A stretch of DNA of 64,000 nucleotides from an uncultured Hungatella sp. (GCA_949879795.1 CATLBR010000013.1:1-64000), one strand, 5' to 3'. Counted from the stretch's first letter, positions 1 through 8,378 are shown. Made by a program: numbers and translations. Notes: a model not told the origin generated them from the sequence alone.

Positions 1-1
1 C

Positions 2-652
2 GATATGTTCGTGGACTGGTGCTTTGTCCAGGCGTTTGGCAAAGTCAATGCCAGGCAGCTGATCGGCGGGGGATTCAGTGCCTATACACCCTCATCGGCT
101 CAGTATTACAAAGACATGGGACAGTGGTATCAGGCACCGGAGCCAGGTGACCAGGTATTCTTTGAAAATTCCGTGCGCATCTGCCATACCGGGATTGTGA
201 CCAAGGTCACGTCGGACAGAGTCTATACCATTGAGGGCAACACCAGCGGGGCCTCCGGAGTGATTGCCAATGGAGGCGGTGTCTGTGAGAAGTCTTATCC
301 CTTAAACCATTCTGGTATTGCCGGCTACGGCCGGCCGGACTGGAGCCTGGTGGAAAAGCAGGAAGGATTCAGGTTGGCCGCAGATGGAAAACGTTGGTGG
401 TATCAATATAGGGATGGGACGTATCCTACCGGATGGGCGTATTTGCCAGAAAAGACCGGAGGGACATCGGGATGGTATCTGTTTGATGATGCCGGATATA
501 TGCTGACTGGGTACCAGACAGCGCCGGACGGAAAAAAGTACTTTTTGTGCCCGGAAGCGGGAATCCATGAAGGACAGTGTATGGTTACTAATGACCAGGG
601 GGAGCTGACAATAGCAAAATATGATATGGTAGCAAAACGTTATTTACTGTAA
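2..652 (+). CDS. CHAP-type cell-wall hydrolase with wall-binding repeats (5' partial)
   Basis: The reading frame is already open at the window edge, so the true start lies upstream. The first visible residues are D-M-F-V-D-W-C-F-V, matching the catalytic-Cys region of CHAP/NlpC-like peptidoglycan amidases. A His in the CHTGIV motif (about residue 61) is the likely second catalytic residue. After about residue 115 come Trp/Tyr/Gly-rich segments (GWYLFDDAGYMLTGY, DGKKYF) typical of choline/cell-wall-binding repeats. Inferred role: secreted or phage-derived lysin that cleaves peptidoglycan peptides or the amide bond. It is followed by a gene fragment and a gene-poor stretch, consistent with the end of a prophage or integrated element. 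It could also be a host autolysin; the upstream sequence would decide. Confidence 0.75.
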   Translation, partial: DMFVDWCFVQAFGKVNARQLIGGGFSAYTPSSAQYYKDMGQWYQAPEPGDQVFFENSVRICHTGIVTKVTSDRVYTIEGNTSGASGVIANGGGVCEKSYPLNHSGIAGYGRPDWSLVEKQEGFRLAADGKRWWYQYRDGTYPTGWAYLPEKTGGTSGWYLFDDAGYMLTGYQTAPDGKKYFLCPEAGIHEGQCMVTNDQGELTIAKYDMVAKRYLL

Positions 653-738
653 AACACTTCGGGCTGGCCGGGCACCCGCTGGAGTGTGGTCTGTACGTGA
701 CAGACTCCCAGGGTGCCCAGGCGGTGGGGGAGTTCTAA
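652..738 (+). pseudogene. C-terminal gene fragment (possible phage protein remnant)
   Basis: Directly after the lysin stop, in another frame, an open stretch reads KHFGLAGHPLECGLYVTDSQ and ends GAQAVGEF followed by TAA. It has protein-like composition but no start codon or ribosome binding site of its own. I do not recognise the family. It looks like the 3' end of a gene whose body has been lost, which supports decay of a mobile element here. Confidence 0.35.
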
Positions 739-1114
739 TTAAAATGATACGGTGGCGTTTGCCACCATTTTGCCACCAAGCCATGGAATAACAGGAAATA
801 TTTATAAAAGGTGTTAAGTTGAAACTGCTGAAAACGCATATTTTTCAGGTATTGTGGAGCCCGACAATATGTGTTAAGATTGAAGCATTAAAGTTCTCGA
901 CACACGGCCAATATAGAGACCGTGGTGGCCCTGACCCGTATGGAATAGGGATTTTGGCGGTTGTGAATGACAGGAAACAGTTTATCCTCTTGTCATTCCC
1001 CAGTCCTGTTGGTATAATTAGGAAGAGCGCTGACCCAAGTCAGGTCATCACCTCTGACAGGTGGTGATATCACATAACGGTGTCGGCGAAAAATACAACC
1101 AAGGGAGTATGAAC
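739..1114 (+). promoter_or_regulatory. Promoter and leader region of the chemoreceptor gene
   Basis: This non-coding stretch contains a strong sigma-A-like promoter: TTGTCA at 990-995, a 17-nt spacer and TATAAT at 1013-1018. A small inverted repeat (GGTGGC..TGCCACC) lies near 750-765, next to the gene fragment. The transcribed leader (about 1025-1108) has two short potential hairpins, CTGAC/GTCAG and ATCACC/GGTGGTGAT. I see no known riboswitch class. The rest shows nothing recognisable. Confidence 0.6.
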
Positions 1115-3121
1115 ATGGAAAGCAAAAACGAAAAGGCAGCCCGGTCTTCTGCTGTCAGGCGGGGCTGGGGCATTACAGGGAAACTGGCATCTGCTATTGT
1201 TGTCAGTGTTGTGATCGCGGTGGCGATTCTTCTTGCTGTAGTCTATTTGCGGATGTCCCGCGCGTTGCTGGACAAAAGCGAGGATCTGCTTCAGACCACC
1301 ACGGACCGCACGCTCCAGGAGACAAGAGCCTGGATGAACAGTACACTGACCATGCTGGAAACCCAGCGGGATACCATTGAGTACGAGGACATGGATGTTC
1401 CGGCTATGATGGACTATATCCGCCACACAGTGGAGAAGAATGACGCTTACCCCGCGGGGCTCTATGTAGCGTTGACAGACGGATCCCTGTATCACGCCTC
1501 TTTTGTGCCCGGACCGGATTTCGACGCTACCGCCAAAAGTTGGTATCAGGATGGCCTGCGGTCGGATTCTTTTATCTTAGGCGACGTGTATTTTGACGAG
1601 GACAGTCAGTCTTACGTGGTAGGTGCTTCCGGCGCGCTGAAGTCCGCGGACGGAGCCGTGCGGGGCGTGGCCGCGGCGGACGTGTATCTGGACTCCATCT
1701 CCAAGATCGTCAGCGGGGTACAGCTGGAAGATACCGGCGGTATTTTCCTGGTGGATACCCGGACCAACACCATCATCGGCCATCGTGACAAGGAGGTTAC
1801 AGGACAGAAGCTCGATGAGATGGAAGACAGCAGATACGTTTACGCCAGCCAGCAGATCCGTGAAGGGCAAACGGGGCTGTCTCTTCATGACAATACATAT
1901 ATACAGGTGGAGCGTGTTCCGGGCAGCGACTGGATGGCAGTGGCTTATGTGTCCCGGACAGAGGTTCTGCGGGAACTGCAGGAGCTGACCGTGGGAATTC
2001 TTCTGATAGCGGTTCTGACGATTTTTGTTCTGATTCTTCTGGTGGTGATCCAGGTCCGGCGTGTCATTGGCCGTCCGGTTAGGGAGCTGAGCCAGGTGGC
2101 TACCCGGATCGCCCAGGGCGAGTTGGACCAGTCCATCAGCTACCAGTCGGGGGACGAGCTGGGAGTGCTGGCCAGCGACTTTAACCAGGTCACTCTCCGG
2201 CTTCGGGAATACGTGGCCTATATCAAGGAGATCTCCGATAAACTGCGTGAGATCGCGGCAGGCAACCTGGCGTTCACCTTGGAATATCAATATACCGGTG
2301 AGTTTGAGAAGATCAAGAACGCTCTGGACGAGATATCTCACGCTCTGAACGGGACCATGGGGCAGCTCCGGGCCGCCTCCAGAGATGTGGCCGCGGGAGC
2401 CGACCAGGTTTCCAACGGCGCGACCACTTTGTCCCAGGGCTCCACGGAGCAGGCGGCTGAGGTGGAAACCCTGGCCGGACACATGACGGCTGTATCGGAA
2501 AGCGTACACAATATCTCCAAGGGAGCTCAGGAGGCCAGCCGCATTTCCCGGGAGGTCAGAAGCGGGCTTTTGTCCAGCAATGACAAGATGCGGAATATGA
2601 CTGAGGTTATCCGGCGGATCAGTGACAAGTCCACAGAGATCCACAAGATTGTCAAGACCATTGAGGATATCGCGTTCCAGACCAATATTCTGGCTCTCAA
2701 CGCTGCCGTGGAGGCTGCCAGGGCCGGGGCCGCGGGCAAAGGATTTGCCGTGGTTGCCGATGAAGTCCGGGCTTTGGCCGGCAAGTCCTCTTCCGCTGCC
2801 AAGGAGACGACCCTTCTCCTGCAGGAGACCGTGGATTCCATGGACGAGGGGGTCCGCGCGGCTCAGGAGACAGCGGAGTCCATCTTGAAGGTGGTGGCCC
2901 AGGCGGAGGAGATGAACAAGCTCGTCGACGGTATCGCCAGCTATACCACCCAGCAGGATTCCAACACAGCGGAGATTGCACGGGGAATCGAGCAGATCTC
3001 CACGGTTGTCCAGACCAATGTGGCCACAGCGGAGGCCAGCGCCGCGGCCAGCGAGGAACTGGCCGGCCAGGCTTCCATGCTTCGGGAACTGGTGGCCAAG
3101 TTCCGGCTTCGGGAAGGATAA
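1115..3121 (+). CDS. Methyl-accepting chemotaxis protein
   Basis: 668-residue transmembrane chemoreceptor. Start chosen at the ATG 7 nt after AAGGGAG; an ATG 6 nt earlier sits too close to that site. A membrane segment (about residues 20-45) is followed by an extracellular Cache-like sensor domain (to about 280), a second membrane segment (ILLIAVLTIFVLILLVVI), a HAMP linker (VIGRPVRELSQVATRIAQGE), a second HAMP-like stretch and a long helical signalling domain. The cytoplasmic tip has the conserved MCP hairpin (EDIAFQTNILALNAAVEAAR). Gln/Glu-rich helices offer methylation sites. By family knowledge it signals to CheA/CheW to bias flagellar rotation or control a related output. The ligand is unknown. 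It is monocistronic, with its own promoter and a strong hairpin after the stop. Confidence 0.95.
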   Translation: MESKNEKAARSSAVRRGWGITGKLASAIVVSVVIAVAILLAVVYLRMSRALLDKSEDLLQTTTDRTLQETRAWMNSTLTMLETQRDTIEYEDMDVPAMMDYIRHTVEKNDAYPAGLYVALTDGSLYHASFVPGPDFDATAKSWYQDGLRSDSFILGDVYFDEDSQSYVVGASGALKSADGAVRGVAAADVYLDSISKIVSGVQLEDTGGIFLVDTRTNTIIGHRDKEVTGQKLDEMEDSRYVYASQQIREGQTGLSLHDNTYIQVERVPGSDWMAVAYVSRTEVLRELQELTVGILLIAVLTIFVLILLVVIQVRRVIGRPVRELSQVATRIAQGELDQSISYQSGDELGVLASDFNQVTLRLREYVAYIKEISDKLREIAAGNLAFTLEYQYTGEFEKIKNALDEISHALNGTMGQLRAASRDVAAGADQVSNGATTLSQGSTEQAAEVETLAGHMTAVSESVHNISKGAQEASRISREVRSGLLSSNDKMRNMTEVIRRISDKSTEIHKIVKTIEDIAFQTNILALNAAVEAARAGAAGKGFAVVADEVRALAGKSSSAAKETTLLLQETVDSMDEGVRAAQETAESILKVVAQAEEMNKLVDGIASYTTQQDSNTAEIARGIEQISTVVQTNVATAEASAAASEELAGQASMLRELVAKFRLREG

Positions 3122-3161
3122 AATAAACTTGAGAAAGGGGATGTCTGACTCAATAGGCGGA

Positions 3162-3209
3162 CAGAACAGACCAGCCGTCCGGGCAATACCGGGCGGCTGG
3201 TCTGTTCTG
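3162..3209 (+). terminator. Long near-perfect hairpin after the chemoreceptor gene
   Basis: A stem of about 21 bp (CAGAACAGACCAGCCG paired with CGGCTGGTCTGTTCTG, extended by TCCGG/CCGGG) closes on a loop of about 6 nt. There is no T-tract, so it is either a weak terminator, an mRNA-stabilising hairpin or a small repeat. Confidence 0.55.
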
Positions 3210-3377
3210 CGGCTGATTGGAGTCTGCGGCGAAAACCGTATATCAGTTAGGGAGGAGACATCCGCGGCGACGATGATCGGGTCGCAGGGGATTTCCTCCC
3301 CGTTGTCCAGGATGACCTGGGCATCAGGCAGATTTCTCAGTCCGTACACGTTAGAGGCTTTTCTCAGCTGTGTGTTG
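3210..3377 (-). other. Probable unlisted small coding segment downstream of DUF3842
   Basis: On the minus strand, immediately after the DUF3842 stop and in another frame, the translation has convincing protein character: QLRKASNVYGLRNLPDAQVI followed by LDNGEEIPCDPIIVAADVSS. GC-rich third positions match real genes here. No good start codon or ribosome binding site is visible; the nearest GTG lies inside the motif. The frame stays open far into the antisense of the chemoreceptor gene, so no natural end is visible. It may be a truncated neighbour of DUF3842 or a frameshifted extension. Confidence 0.3.
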
Positions 3378-3791
3378 TTATGATATATTCATCAGGGAAT
3401 CTACTTTCTCACACACCAGCCGTATATATTCCCCCAGCCCGGCTTCCTTACATCCCACGATGTAGTGATTGCATCGATTGACCGGGATCAGAATTTTGTA
3501 GGCCCTGCTGGAGCTTACGGCGTGGGCGATGGCAGGAGTGATTTCTCCCAGGAGAGCGTCGGCGAAGACGATGCCGATGGGTCCGATGATGATATCGGAA
3601 TCCCGCGCGTTGACAATACAAGGATTTTCTCCTGTGGCTCCGTGGTCGGCCCCTGCCTTCAACATGGCGGAGGTGGCGATGGTATTGGTGCCGATGGCAT
3701 AGAGTTCCAGGTCAGGGCGCATTTTTTTCAACTGTTCGATGACGGATTTTCCCATCTTGCCGCCCTGGCCGTCTATTACGGTTATTTTCAT
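3378..3791 (-). CDS. DUF3842 family protein
   Basis: 137-residue protein. Start chosen at the ATG giving MKITVIDGQGGKMGKS, preceded by AAAGGGA; an upstream extension of the frame is out of family. It matches the clostridial DUF3842 family: an N-terminal Rossmann-like beta strand and Gly-rich loop (VIDGQGGKMGK), a middle motif (ATSAMLKAGADHGATGEN), then DIIIGPIGIVFADALLGEIT and a C-terminal NRCNHYIVG segment. The function is unknown; the nucleotide-binding look of the N-terminus is an inference. It is divergent from the thiamine transport operon, with about 180 bp between them. Confidence 0.85.
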   Translation of the reverse strand: MKITVIDGQGGKMGKSVIEQLKKMRPDLELYAIGTNTIATSAMLKAGADHGATGENPCIVNARDSDIIIGPIGIVFADALLGEITPAIAHAVSSSRAYKILIPVNRCNHYIVGCKEAGLGEYIRLVCEKVDSLMNIS

Positions 3792-3972
3792 AGAGATTCC
3801 CTTTCTGTGTATGAGTGTTTTGATGATCAGTTTCACCGGTTTCCCTCTATTGTAAATGGCGGAGACGGGATGTGTCAAGCGAGGTCTGGACCCTTTGCAT
3901 TCCGGCTTTTGTACGCTGGCAACTGACTTTTCGGTTCTGGTGACGGAAAATGAATAATTTATCAGAAAGTAT

Positions 3973-4001
3973 TTGCATTTTAAAGTCCTTCGTGCTACAA
4001 T
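3973..4001 (+). promoter_or_regulatory. Promoter of the thiamine-precursor transport operon
   Basis: TTGCAT (3973-3978), 17-nt spacer, TACAAT (3996-4001). It sits just upstream of the TPP riboswitch, so transcription would begin a few bases before the aptamer. Confidence 0.7.
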
Positions 4002-4012
4002 CAAAAACAAAA

Positions 4013-4105
4013 AATAAGGGGAGCTTGTGAGCCAGGCTGAGAGGAAATTGAGAATTTCGACCCATAACCTGATTTGGATAATGCCAACGTAGGGATTCAT
4101 ATTGG
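4013..4105 (+). promoter_or_regulatory. TPP riboswitch (THI element)
   Basis: The hallmark TPP aptamer blocks are in order: AAGGGGAGC, GGCTGAGAGG, TTCGACCC, ACCTGATTTGGATAATGCC and AACGTAGGGA. The CTGAGA and ACCTGA blocks are the invariant THI-box motifs that bind thiamine pyrophosphate. It is followed at once by a Rho-independent terminator and then a thiXYZ-like transporter, which fits transcriptional attenuation when TPP is abundant. Confidence 0.95.
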
Positions 4106-4115
4106 AACCTTTTAT

Positions 4116-4144
4116 GACTGCCGTTATCTGTGCAGTCTTTTTTT
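4116..4144 (+). terminator. Terminator forming the TPP riboswitch expression platform
   Basis: GACTGC and GCAGTC form the stem, followed by a run of eight T. It lies between the aptamer and the first gene of the operon, as expected for ligand-controlled termination. Confidence 0.85.
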
Positions 4145-4216
4145 ATTCGATCGGAATGTGCGTCAGAACGCACGCTTTTTATGCCTGGGCCTGTCCGGAA
4201 TAAAGGAGATGTCTTC

Positions 4217-4972
4217 ATGAAAAAATATAGTTGGAAACCGATACCCTTTTTGCTGTTCACCGTTCTTTTGCTCATATGGGAAGGGGCGGTGCATGCCCTT
4301 GATATCCCTATGTATGTGCTGCCGTCCCCTGTTCAGGTGGGAAAGGCGCTGGCGGAGGAATTGTCCGTTCTGGCAGGACATGCCGCGGTGACAGTGGGGG
4401 AGGCTCTGGCGGGTATGGGGATTTCTCTGGTGCTGGCTGTGCTTTTAGGGATCGTCATGGACTGTTTTCCTCTGATGAGGCAGGGCATTTATCCTGTTTT
4501 GGTGGTGACTCAGACCGTTCCGATGATCGTCATGGCGCCGGTACTGATCATCTACATGGGGTTTGGCGTTGCCCCCAAGATTCTTACCGTGGTGCTTATG
4601 TGTTTTTTTCCGGTGGCAGTCAGTTTCTGCGACGGTCTGTCCCAGGTGGATGAAGAGTATGTAAATCTGGTGCGCTCCTGCGGCGCAGGCAGGCTGAAGT
4701 CCTACAGTCTGGTGAAGATTCCTGCTGCCGTCCCTGCGCTGATATCGGGACTTAAGGTGTCCGCCACCTACAGCATAAGCGGCGCCGTGGTGGGAGAGTG
4801 GATCGGGGCCCAGAAGGGGCTGGGATACTATCTTCTCCGGGTAAAGAACAGTTACATGCTGGACAGGGTATTTGCCTGTGTCGCAGTGATTATATTGCTG
4901 AGTCTATGTATGAACGGGCTGATTGGCCTGTGCCAGTACAAGGCTGTGCCATATATGAGAAACAAGAGGTGA
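4217..4972 (+). CDS. thiX: ABC transporter permease, thiamine-precursor type (ThiX-like)
   Basis: 251 residues. Start chosen at the ATG 7 nt after AAAGGAGA; the frame is open further upstream across the terminator. It has six or so hydrophobic segments and the binding-protein-dependent permease signature (EEYVNLVRSCGAGRLKSYSL, the EAA loop that docks on the ATPase). It belongs to the SsuC/ThiX permease group. The TPP riboswitch and the neighbouring NMT1/THI5-like binding protein suggest import of a thiamine pyrimidine precursor (HMP or formylaminopyrimidine) rather than sulfonates or nitrate. First gene of a four-gene operon. Confidence 0.9.
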   Translation: MKKYSWKPIPFLLFTVLLLIWEGAVHALDIPMYVLPSPVQVGKALAEELSVLAGHAAVTVGEALAGMGISLVLAVLLGIVMDCFPLMRQGIYPVLVVTQTVPMIVMAPVLIIYMGFGVAPKILTVVLMCFFPVAVSFCDGLSQVDEEYVNLVRSCGAGRLKSYSLVKIPAAVPALISGLKVSATYSISGAVVGEWIGAQKGLGYYLLRVKNSYMLDRVFACVAVIILLSLCMNGLIGLCQYKAVPYMRNKR

Positions 4973-5014
4973 CCATGAGAAAATGGTCGGGAAAAAGATG
5001 ACGAGGAGGGAATT

Positions 5015-6136
5015 ATGAAGAGGAGAACAGTTAAAAACATGATTATCTCAGGCTTTACGGCTGCGGCTCTGGCAGTGTCCATGACAGGTTGTTCGGGCCA
5101 GACGGGAGAGAACGGAGGAAGTCCGGCTCCCGGGGGAAACGCAGAAGCCGCAGGCAAGGAGGAGAGAGCCGGCGGCGGGGACGCATCAGAGAAAACGGTT
5201 AATTCGGCAAATCCGACAGGTACAGAAGCCTCCCAGGCCCTGGAGGATGTGACCATCATTTTGGATTACGTGGCCAACACCAACCATACAGGCATGTACG
5301 TGGCTCTCGACCAGGGCTTCTATGAAGAAGAGGGGCTGAATGTGACCATCGTCGAACCTACGGAGGGCGCCACGGCCACCTTGATCGCCGTGGGAAAGGG
5401 AGATTTCGGCATCAGCTACCAGGAGGATGTGACTATAGCTCTCACTGCGGCAGACCCTCTTCCCATCAAAGCCATAGCCGCCGTGATTCAGCACAATACC
5501 TCAGGATTTGCTTCCTATGCAGACAAAGGCATCCGGTCTCCAAGAGATTTCCAGGGGAAGACCTACGCCGGCTGGGGCGGTCCTGGAGAGGAGGCGGTTC
5601 TCAAGGCGGTGATGGCCCAGGACGGAGGAGATTTTTCCAGTCTGACCATGGTGATCTCTGACGGATCCGGCTTTGAGGCCCTTAAGGACAAGGCAGATAT
5701 TATGTGGTTTTTTGAAGGGTGGGACAATGTGAAATGCCGGCTCAACGACTTTCCAATTGAGTACATGCCGGTGAGGGAATTGGATGAACGACTTGACTAC
5801 TATACGCCTGTGATTATCGCCAGCAAAGATACTCTGGAGAAGAAGCCGGAGATGGTGAGAAAGTTCCTGGCTGCCACCACAGAGGGATATGAGTACGCCA
5901 TAGCCCATCCCCAGGAGAGTGCAGAGATTCTCCACAAATACGCGCCGGACTATTCTATGGAAATGCTCACCTTGTCCCAGAATTATTTGAGCGGGAAGTA
6001 CTCGGAGGGCGCCTCCAGGTGGGGGGAGATGAAAGAAGAGGTCTGGGATAATTATACGGATTTTATGGTCGAGTATGGAGTGATCCATGAGGCGATCGAT
6101 GCAGACGAGTGCTATACCAATGAATTTCTGCCCTGA
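5015..6136 (+). CDS. thiY: Substrate-binding lipoprotein, NMT1/THI5-like (ThiY-like)
   Basis: 373 residues, RBS GAGGAGG. An N-terminal signal peptide ends in a lipobox (SMTGC), so the mature protein is lipid-anchored at Cys26. A low-complexity Gly/Ala/Glu linker (about 27-70) leads to the binding domain, with the NMT1/THI5 pattern: VTIILDYVANTNHTGMYVAL, then FYEEEGLNVTIVEPTEGAT and SYQEDVTIAL. In fungi THI5/NMT1 makes HMP; in bacteria this fold is the receptor of ThiXYZ-type importers. It captures the ligand outside the cell and hands it to the permease. Regulation by the upstream TPP riboswitch supports this. Confidence 0.9.
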   Translation: MKRRTVKNMIISGFTAAALAVSMTGCSGQTGENGGSPAPGGNAEAAGKEERAGGGDASEKTVNSANPTGTEASQALEDVTIILDYVANTNHTGMYVALDQGFYEEEGLNVTIVEPTEGATATLIAVGKGDFGISYQEDVTIALTAADPLPIKAIAAVIQHNTSGFASYADKGIRSPRDFQGKTYAGWGGPGEEAVLKAVMAQDGGDFSSLTMVISDGSGFEALKDKADIMWFFEGWDNVKCRLNDFPIEYMPVRELDERLDYYTPVIIASKDTLEKKPEMVRKFLAATTEGYEYAIAHPQESAEILHKYAPDYSMEMLTLSQNYLSGKYSEGASRWGEMKEEVWDNYTDFMVEYGVIHEAIDADECYTNEFLP

Positions 6137-6164
6137 CAAGAGGCCGAGGGACGAGGAGCCGCGG

Positions 6165-6935
6165 ATGAAGCTGAGGGTAAAGGAACTGACTTTTTCATAT
6201 GAAAATAAAATGATACTGGACCATGTTGATTTTGCCGTGAGGGGGGGAGAGTTTGTAAGTCTTCTGGGACCTTCCGGGAGCGGCAAATCTACTATATTAA
6301 AGCTCCTCACGGGAGTTCTTCCCTGTGAGAAGGGAACGGTCATGGTGGACGGCGCCCCGGTGAAAGGACTGTCCCCGCATTTTGCGTACATGCCCCAGAA
6401 CGATCTGCTGTTTCCCTGGAAGACCATATTGGACAATGTGTGTCTGTACGGGAGGATTCACGGATCTCTGAAGGCCATGCGCAGAGAGGCCAGAGCCAGT
6501 TTCCCCGAATTCGGGCTGGCAGGCTACGAGGACTGCTATCCGTCCCAGCTGTCAGGGGGAATGCGGCAGAGGGCGGCATTTCTGCGGACGGCTCTGTGCA
6601 AGGCGGATATCCTGCTGTTGGATGAGCCCTTTGGAGCTCTGGATGTGATCACCAGAGGGGAGATGCAGGACTGGCTTCTTGGAATCCACAGGAAAATGAA
6701 TAGGACGGTAGTCCTTGTGACTCACGATATGGATGAGGCTGTCTATCTGTCGGACCGCATTCTGATCCTCAACCAGTCGCCGGCCCGTATCACGGATGAG
6801 ATTGAGATTAAAGAGAGGGCGCGGGACAGAGAGTGGCTTTACGGGCAGGGGGATCTGCGCAGAAAGATCTACAGTCTGATCATGGCGGGAGCAGGGGAGG
6901 TGCGGGAAAGTGGAAGAAACGTTGGTGCTCAGTGA
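6165..6935 (+). CDS. thiZ: ABC transporter ATP-binding protein (ThiZ-like)
   Basis: 256 residues. Start placed at ATG of MKLRVKELTF, preceded by GAGGAG; longer versions would overlap the thiY 3' end. All ABC ATPase motifs are intact: Walker A GPSGSGKS, Q-loop YMPQNDLLFPW, signature LSGGMRQR, Walker B ILLLDEPFGALD and switch His in VTHDMDEAVYL. It groups by sequence with SsuB/TauB/ThiZ ATPases and powers the permease encoded two genes upstream. Confidence 0.92.
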   Translation: MKLRVKELTFSYENKMILDHVDFAVRGGEFVSLLGPSGSGKSTILKLLTGVLPCEKGTVMVDGAPVKGLSPHFAYMPQNDLLFPWKTILDNVCLYGRIHGSLKAMRREARASFPEFGLAGYEDCYPSQLSGGMRQRAAFLRTALCKADILLLDEPFGALDVITRGEMQDWLLGIHRKMNRTVVLVTHDMDEAVYLSDRILILNQSPARITDEIEIKERARDREWLYGQGDLRRKIYSLIMAGAGEVRESGRNVGAQ

Positions 6936-7758
6936 CGCTCACGGACACATAGGGACAAAAGAAGAACTGTGGGAACGGCAGAGACTGGGGATCCTCAGCG
7001 TGCTGTGCGCGGTGTCGCCCGAGGAGGCGGAACGGCTGTTGAGAGAGAAAGAGGCAGGAGGACGGTATCTTGTGCCCGCCTGCGGCATCCACCCATGGTA
7101 TGCGGACCGGTATCGCCTGGAAGATATGGAAAGATGGATGGCATCGTGCCCGGTCATCGGCGAGATCGGGATGGACAGCGTCTGGTGTGATGTGAATCTG
7201 CAGGTTCAGGAAGAGAGATTCCGGGAACAGCTTTATCTTGCCCGGAACGACCGCAAACCTGTGGTTCTCCACACCAAGGGGCAGGAAAAGGAGATCGCAT
7301 CTATTCTCAGAGAATACCCCAACCGCTATCTGGTGCACTGGTATTCCTGTGATGCCCATCTGGAAAAATATCTTGACATGGACTGCTATTTTTCCGTGGG
7401 GCCTGACGTGTGGTGGAACACGGCAGTTCAGCAGGTGGCCTGCAAGGTTCCGGCGGACAGACTTCTGGTGGAGACGGACGGCCTTGACGCGGTGAGGTGG
7501 GCCCGTGAGGAGGGGCTGAAGGCCTGCATCGGAGGCAGCGCGCCGGAAGTTCCGCCGCAGGAGCAGGAAAACTCCTGGAGCTGTATATCCGGATTCGGTA
7601 TGACAGGGTTCCCGCCGCAGGAGGCGGAAGAGGGCATAGCCTGCTCCCTGGCAGGAACGACGAAAACCGTGGCACGGATACGCGGGACTGTGGCTGAGGA
7701 CCTGGGAAGAAAGATGAGGAATAACCTGACGGCCTTTATAGGCGGCCTATTAAAATAA
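6910..7758 (+). CDS. TatD-family metal-dependent hydrolase
   Basis: 282 residues from GTG (RBS GGGGAGG), overlapping thiZ by 26 nt, hence translationally coupled. TatD landmarks: metal site SDAHGHIG near residue 10, ACGIHPWYADRY (about 58), IGEIGMD (about 83, the metal-bridging Glu), KPVVLHTKGQ (about 117), HWYSCDAHLEKY and LLVETDGLDA (about 193, catalytic Asp). The C-terminal third has an unusual insertion with two PPQE-containing segments (about 216-240). TatD proteins are DNases or other metal-dependent hydrolases. Placement as the fourth gene of a TPP-controlled operon raises a role in trimming an imported thiamine precursor, which is inference only. Confidence 0.85.
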   Translation: MEETLVLSDAHGHIGTKEELWERQRLGILSVLCAVSPEEAERLLREKEAGGRYLVPACGIHPWYADRYRLEDMERWMASCPVIGEIGMDSVWCDVNLQVQEERFREQLYLARNDRKPVVLHTKGQEKEIASILREYPNRYLVHWYSCDAHLEKYLDMDCYFSVGPDVWWNTAVQQVACKVPADRLLVETDGLDAVRWAREEGLKACIGGSAPEVPPQEQENSWSCISGFGMTGFPPQEAEEGIACSLAGTTKTVARIRGTVAEDLGRKMRNNLTAFIGGLLK

Positions 7759-7779
7759 GGAAAAGATTAGAAAAAACAC

Positions 7780-7869
7780 TTGCAAATGTAATATCCTGGT
7801 GCTATACTACATACGATAACATGATACATTGACTGAATGAAGAGTGGACGCGAGTCCACTCTTTCATTT
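7780..7869 (+). promoter_or_regulatory. Promoter and short attenuator-like hairpin before rimP-nusA
   Basis: TTGCAA (7780-7785), 17-nt spacer, TATACT (7803-7808). About 30 nt into the transcript a strong hairpin (AGAGTGGAC, GCGA loop, GTCCACTCT, then TTCATTT) lies at 7841-7869, before the rimP start at 7911. This is a plausible site for NusA-dependent attenuation of the operon, as known for nusA operons in general. Confidence 0.65.
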
Positions 7870-7910
7870 GTCATGGCAGAGATCATAGCGGAAAGAGAGG
7901 TGATGTCGGG

Positions 7911-8378
7911 ATGACAAAGAGAGAGATGTATGAGAGCAGAACAGAAGAATTTCTTCTTCCCCTTATGGAAGAGCATCATTTTGAACTGGTGGATGTGGAG
8001 TATGTCAAGGAGGGAAGCAGCTGGTATCTGAGAGCGTATATTGACAAAGAGGGCGGAATCGCCATAGATGACTGCGAGGTGATCAGCAGGCTTTTAAGCG
8101 ACTGGCTGGATAAGGAGGACTTTATAAGCGACAGCTATATTCTGGAAGTCAGTTCTCCGGGGCTTGGCAGACCGTTGAAGAAAGAAAAGGATTTTGCCAG
8201 AAGCCTGGGAAAAGAGGTGGATGTAAAGCTGTACCGCGCCAGAGATAAGCAGAAGGATTTTACGGGAACTCTGGCTGAGTATGACAAGAATACAGTCACC
8301 ATTGAGATGGAGGACGGGAGCAGAATGGTATTTGAACGGCAGGAGATCGCTCTGATCCGTTTGGCATTCGATTTCTAA
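7911..8378 (+). CDS. rimP: Ribosome maturation factor RimP
   Basis: 155 residues, ATG after AGAGAGGTGATG. N-terminal RimP domain (ELVDVEYVKEGSSWYLRAYI, then EGGIAIDDCEVISRLLSDWL) and the YILEVSSPGLGRPL motif, followed by an SH3-like C-terminal domain (VDVKLYRARDKQKDFTGTL). RimP acts in late 30S subunit assembly. First gene of the nusA-infB superoperon, directly before nusA as in most Firmicutes. Confidence 0.95.
   Translation: MTKREMYESRTEEFLLPLMEEHHFELVDVEYVKEGSSWYLRAYIDKEGGIAIDDCEVISRLLSDWLDKEDFISDSYILEVSSPGLGRPLKKEKDFARSLGKEVDVKLYRARDKQKDFTGTLAEYDKNTVTIEMEDGSRMVFERQEIALIRLAFDF

Noticed and set aside
819-1067. 82-residue open frame before the chemoreceptor
   Set aside because: Contains the strong promoter of the next gene and has no protein-like pattern.
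1577-3349. 590-residue open frame antisense to the chemoreceptor
   Set aside because: It mirrors the GC-rich codon structure of the chemoreceptor gene. Only its first residues, outside the overlap, look like real coding, and those are reported separately.
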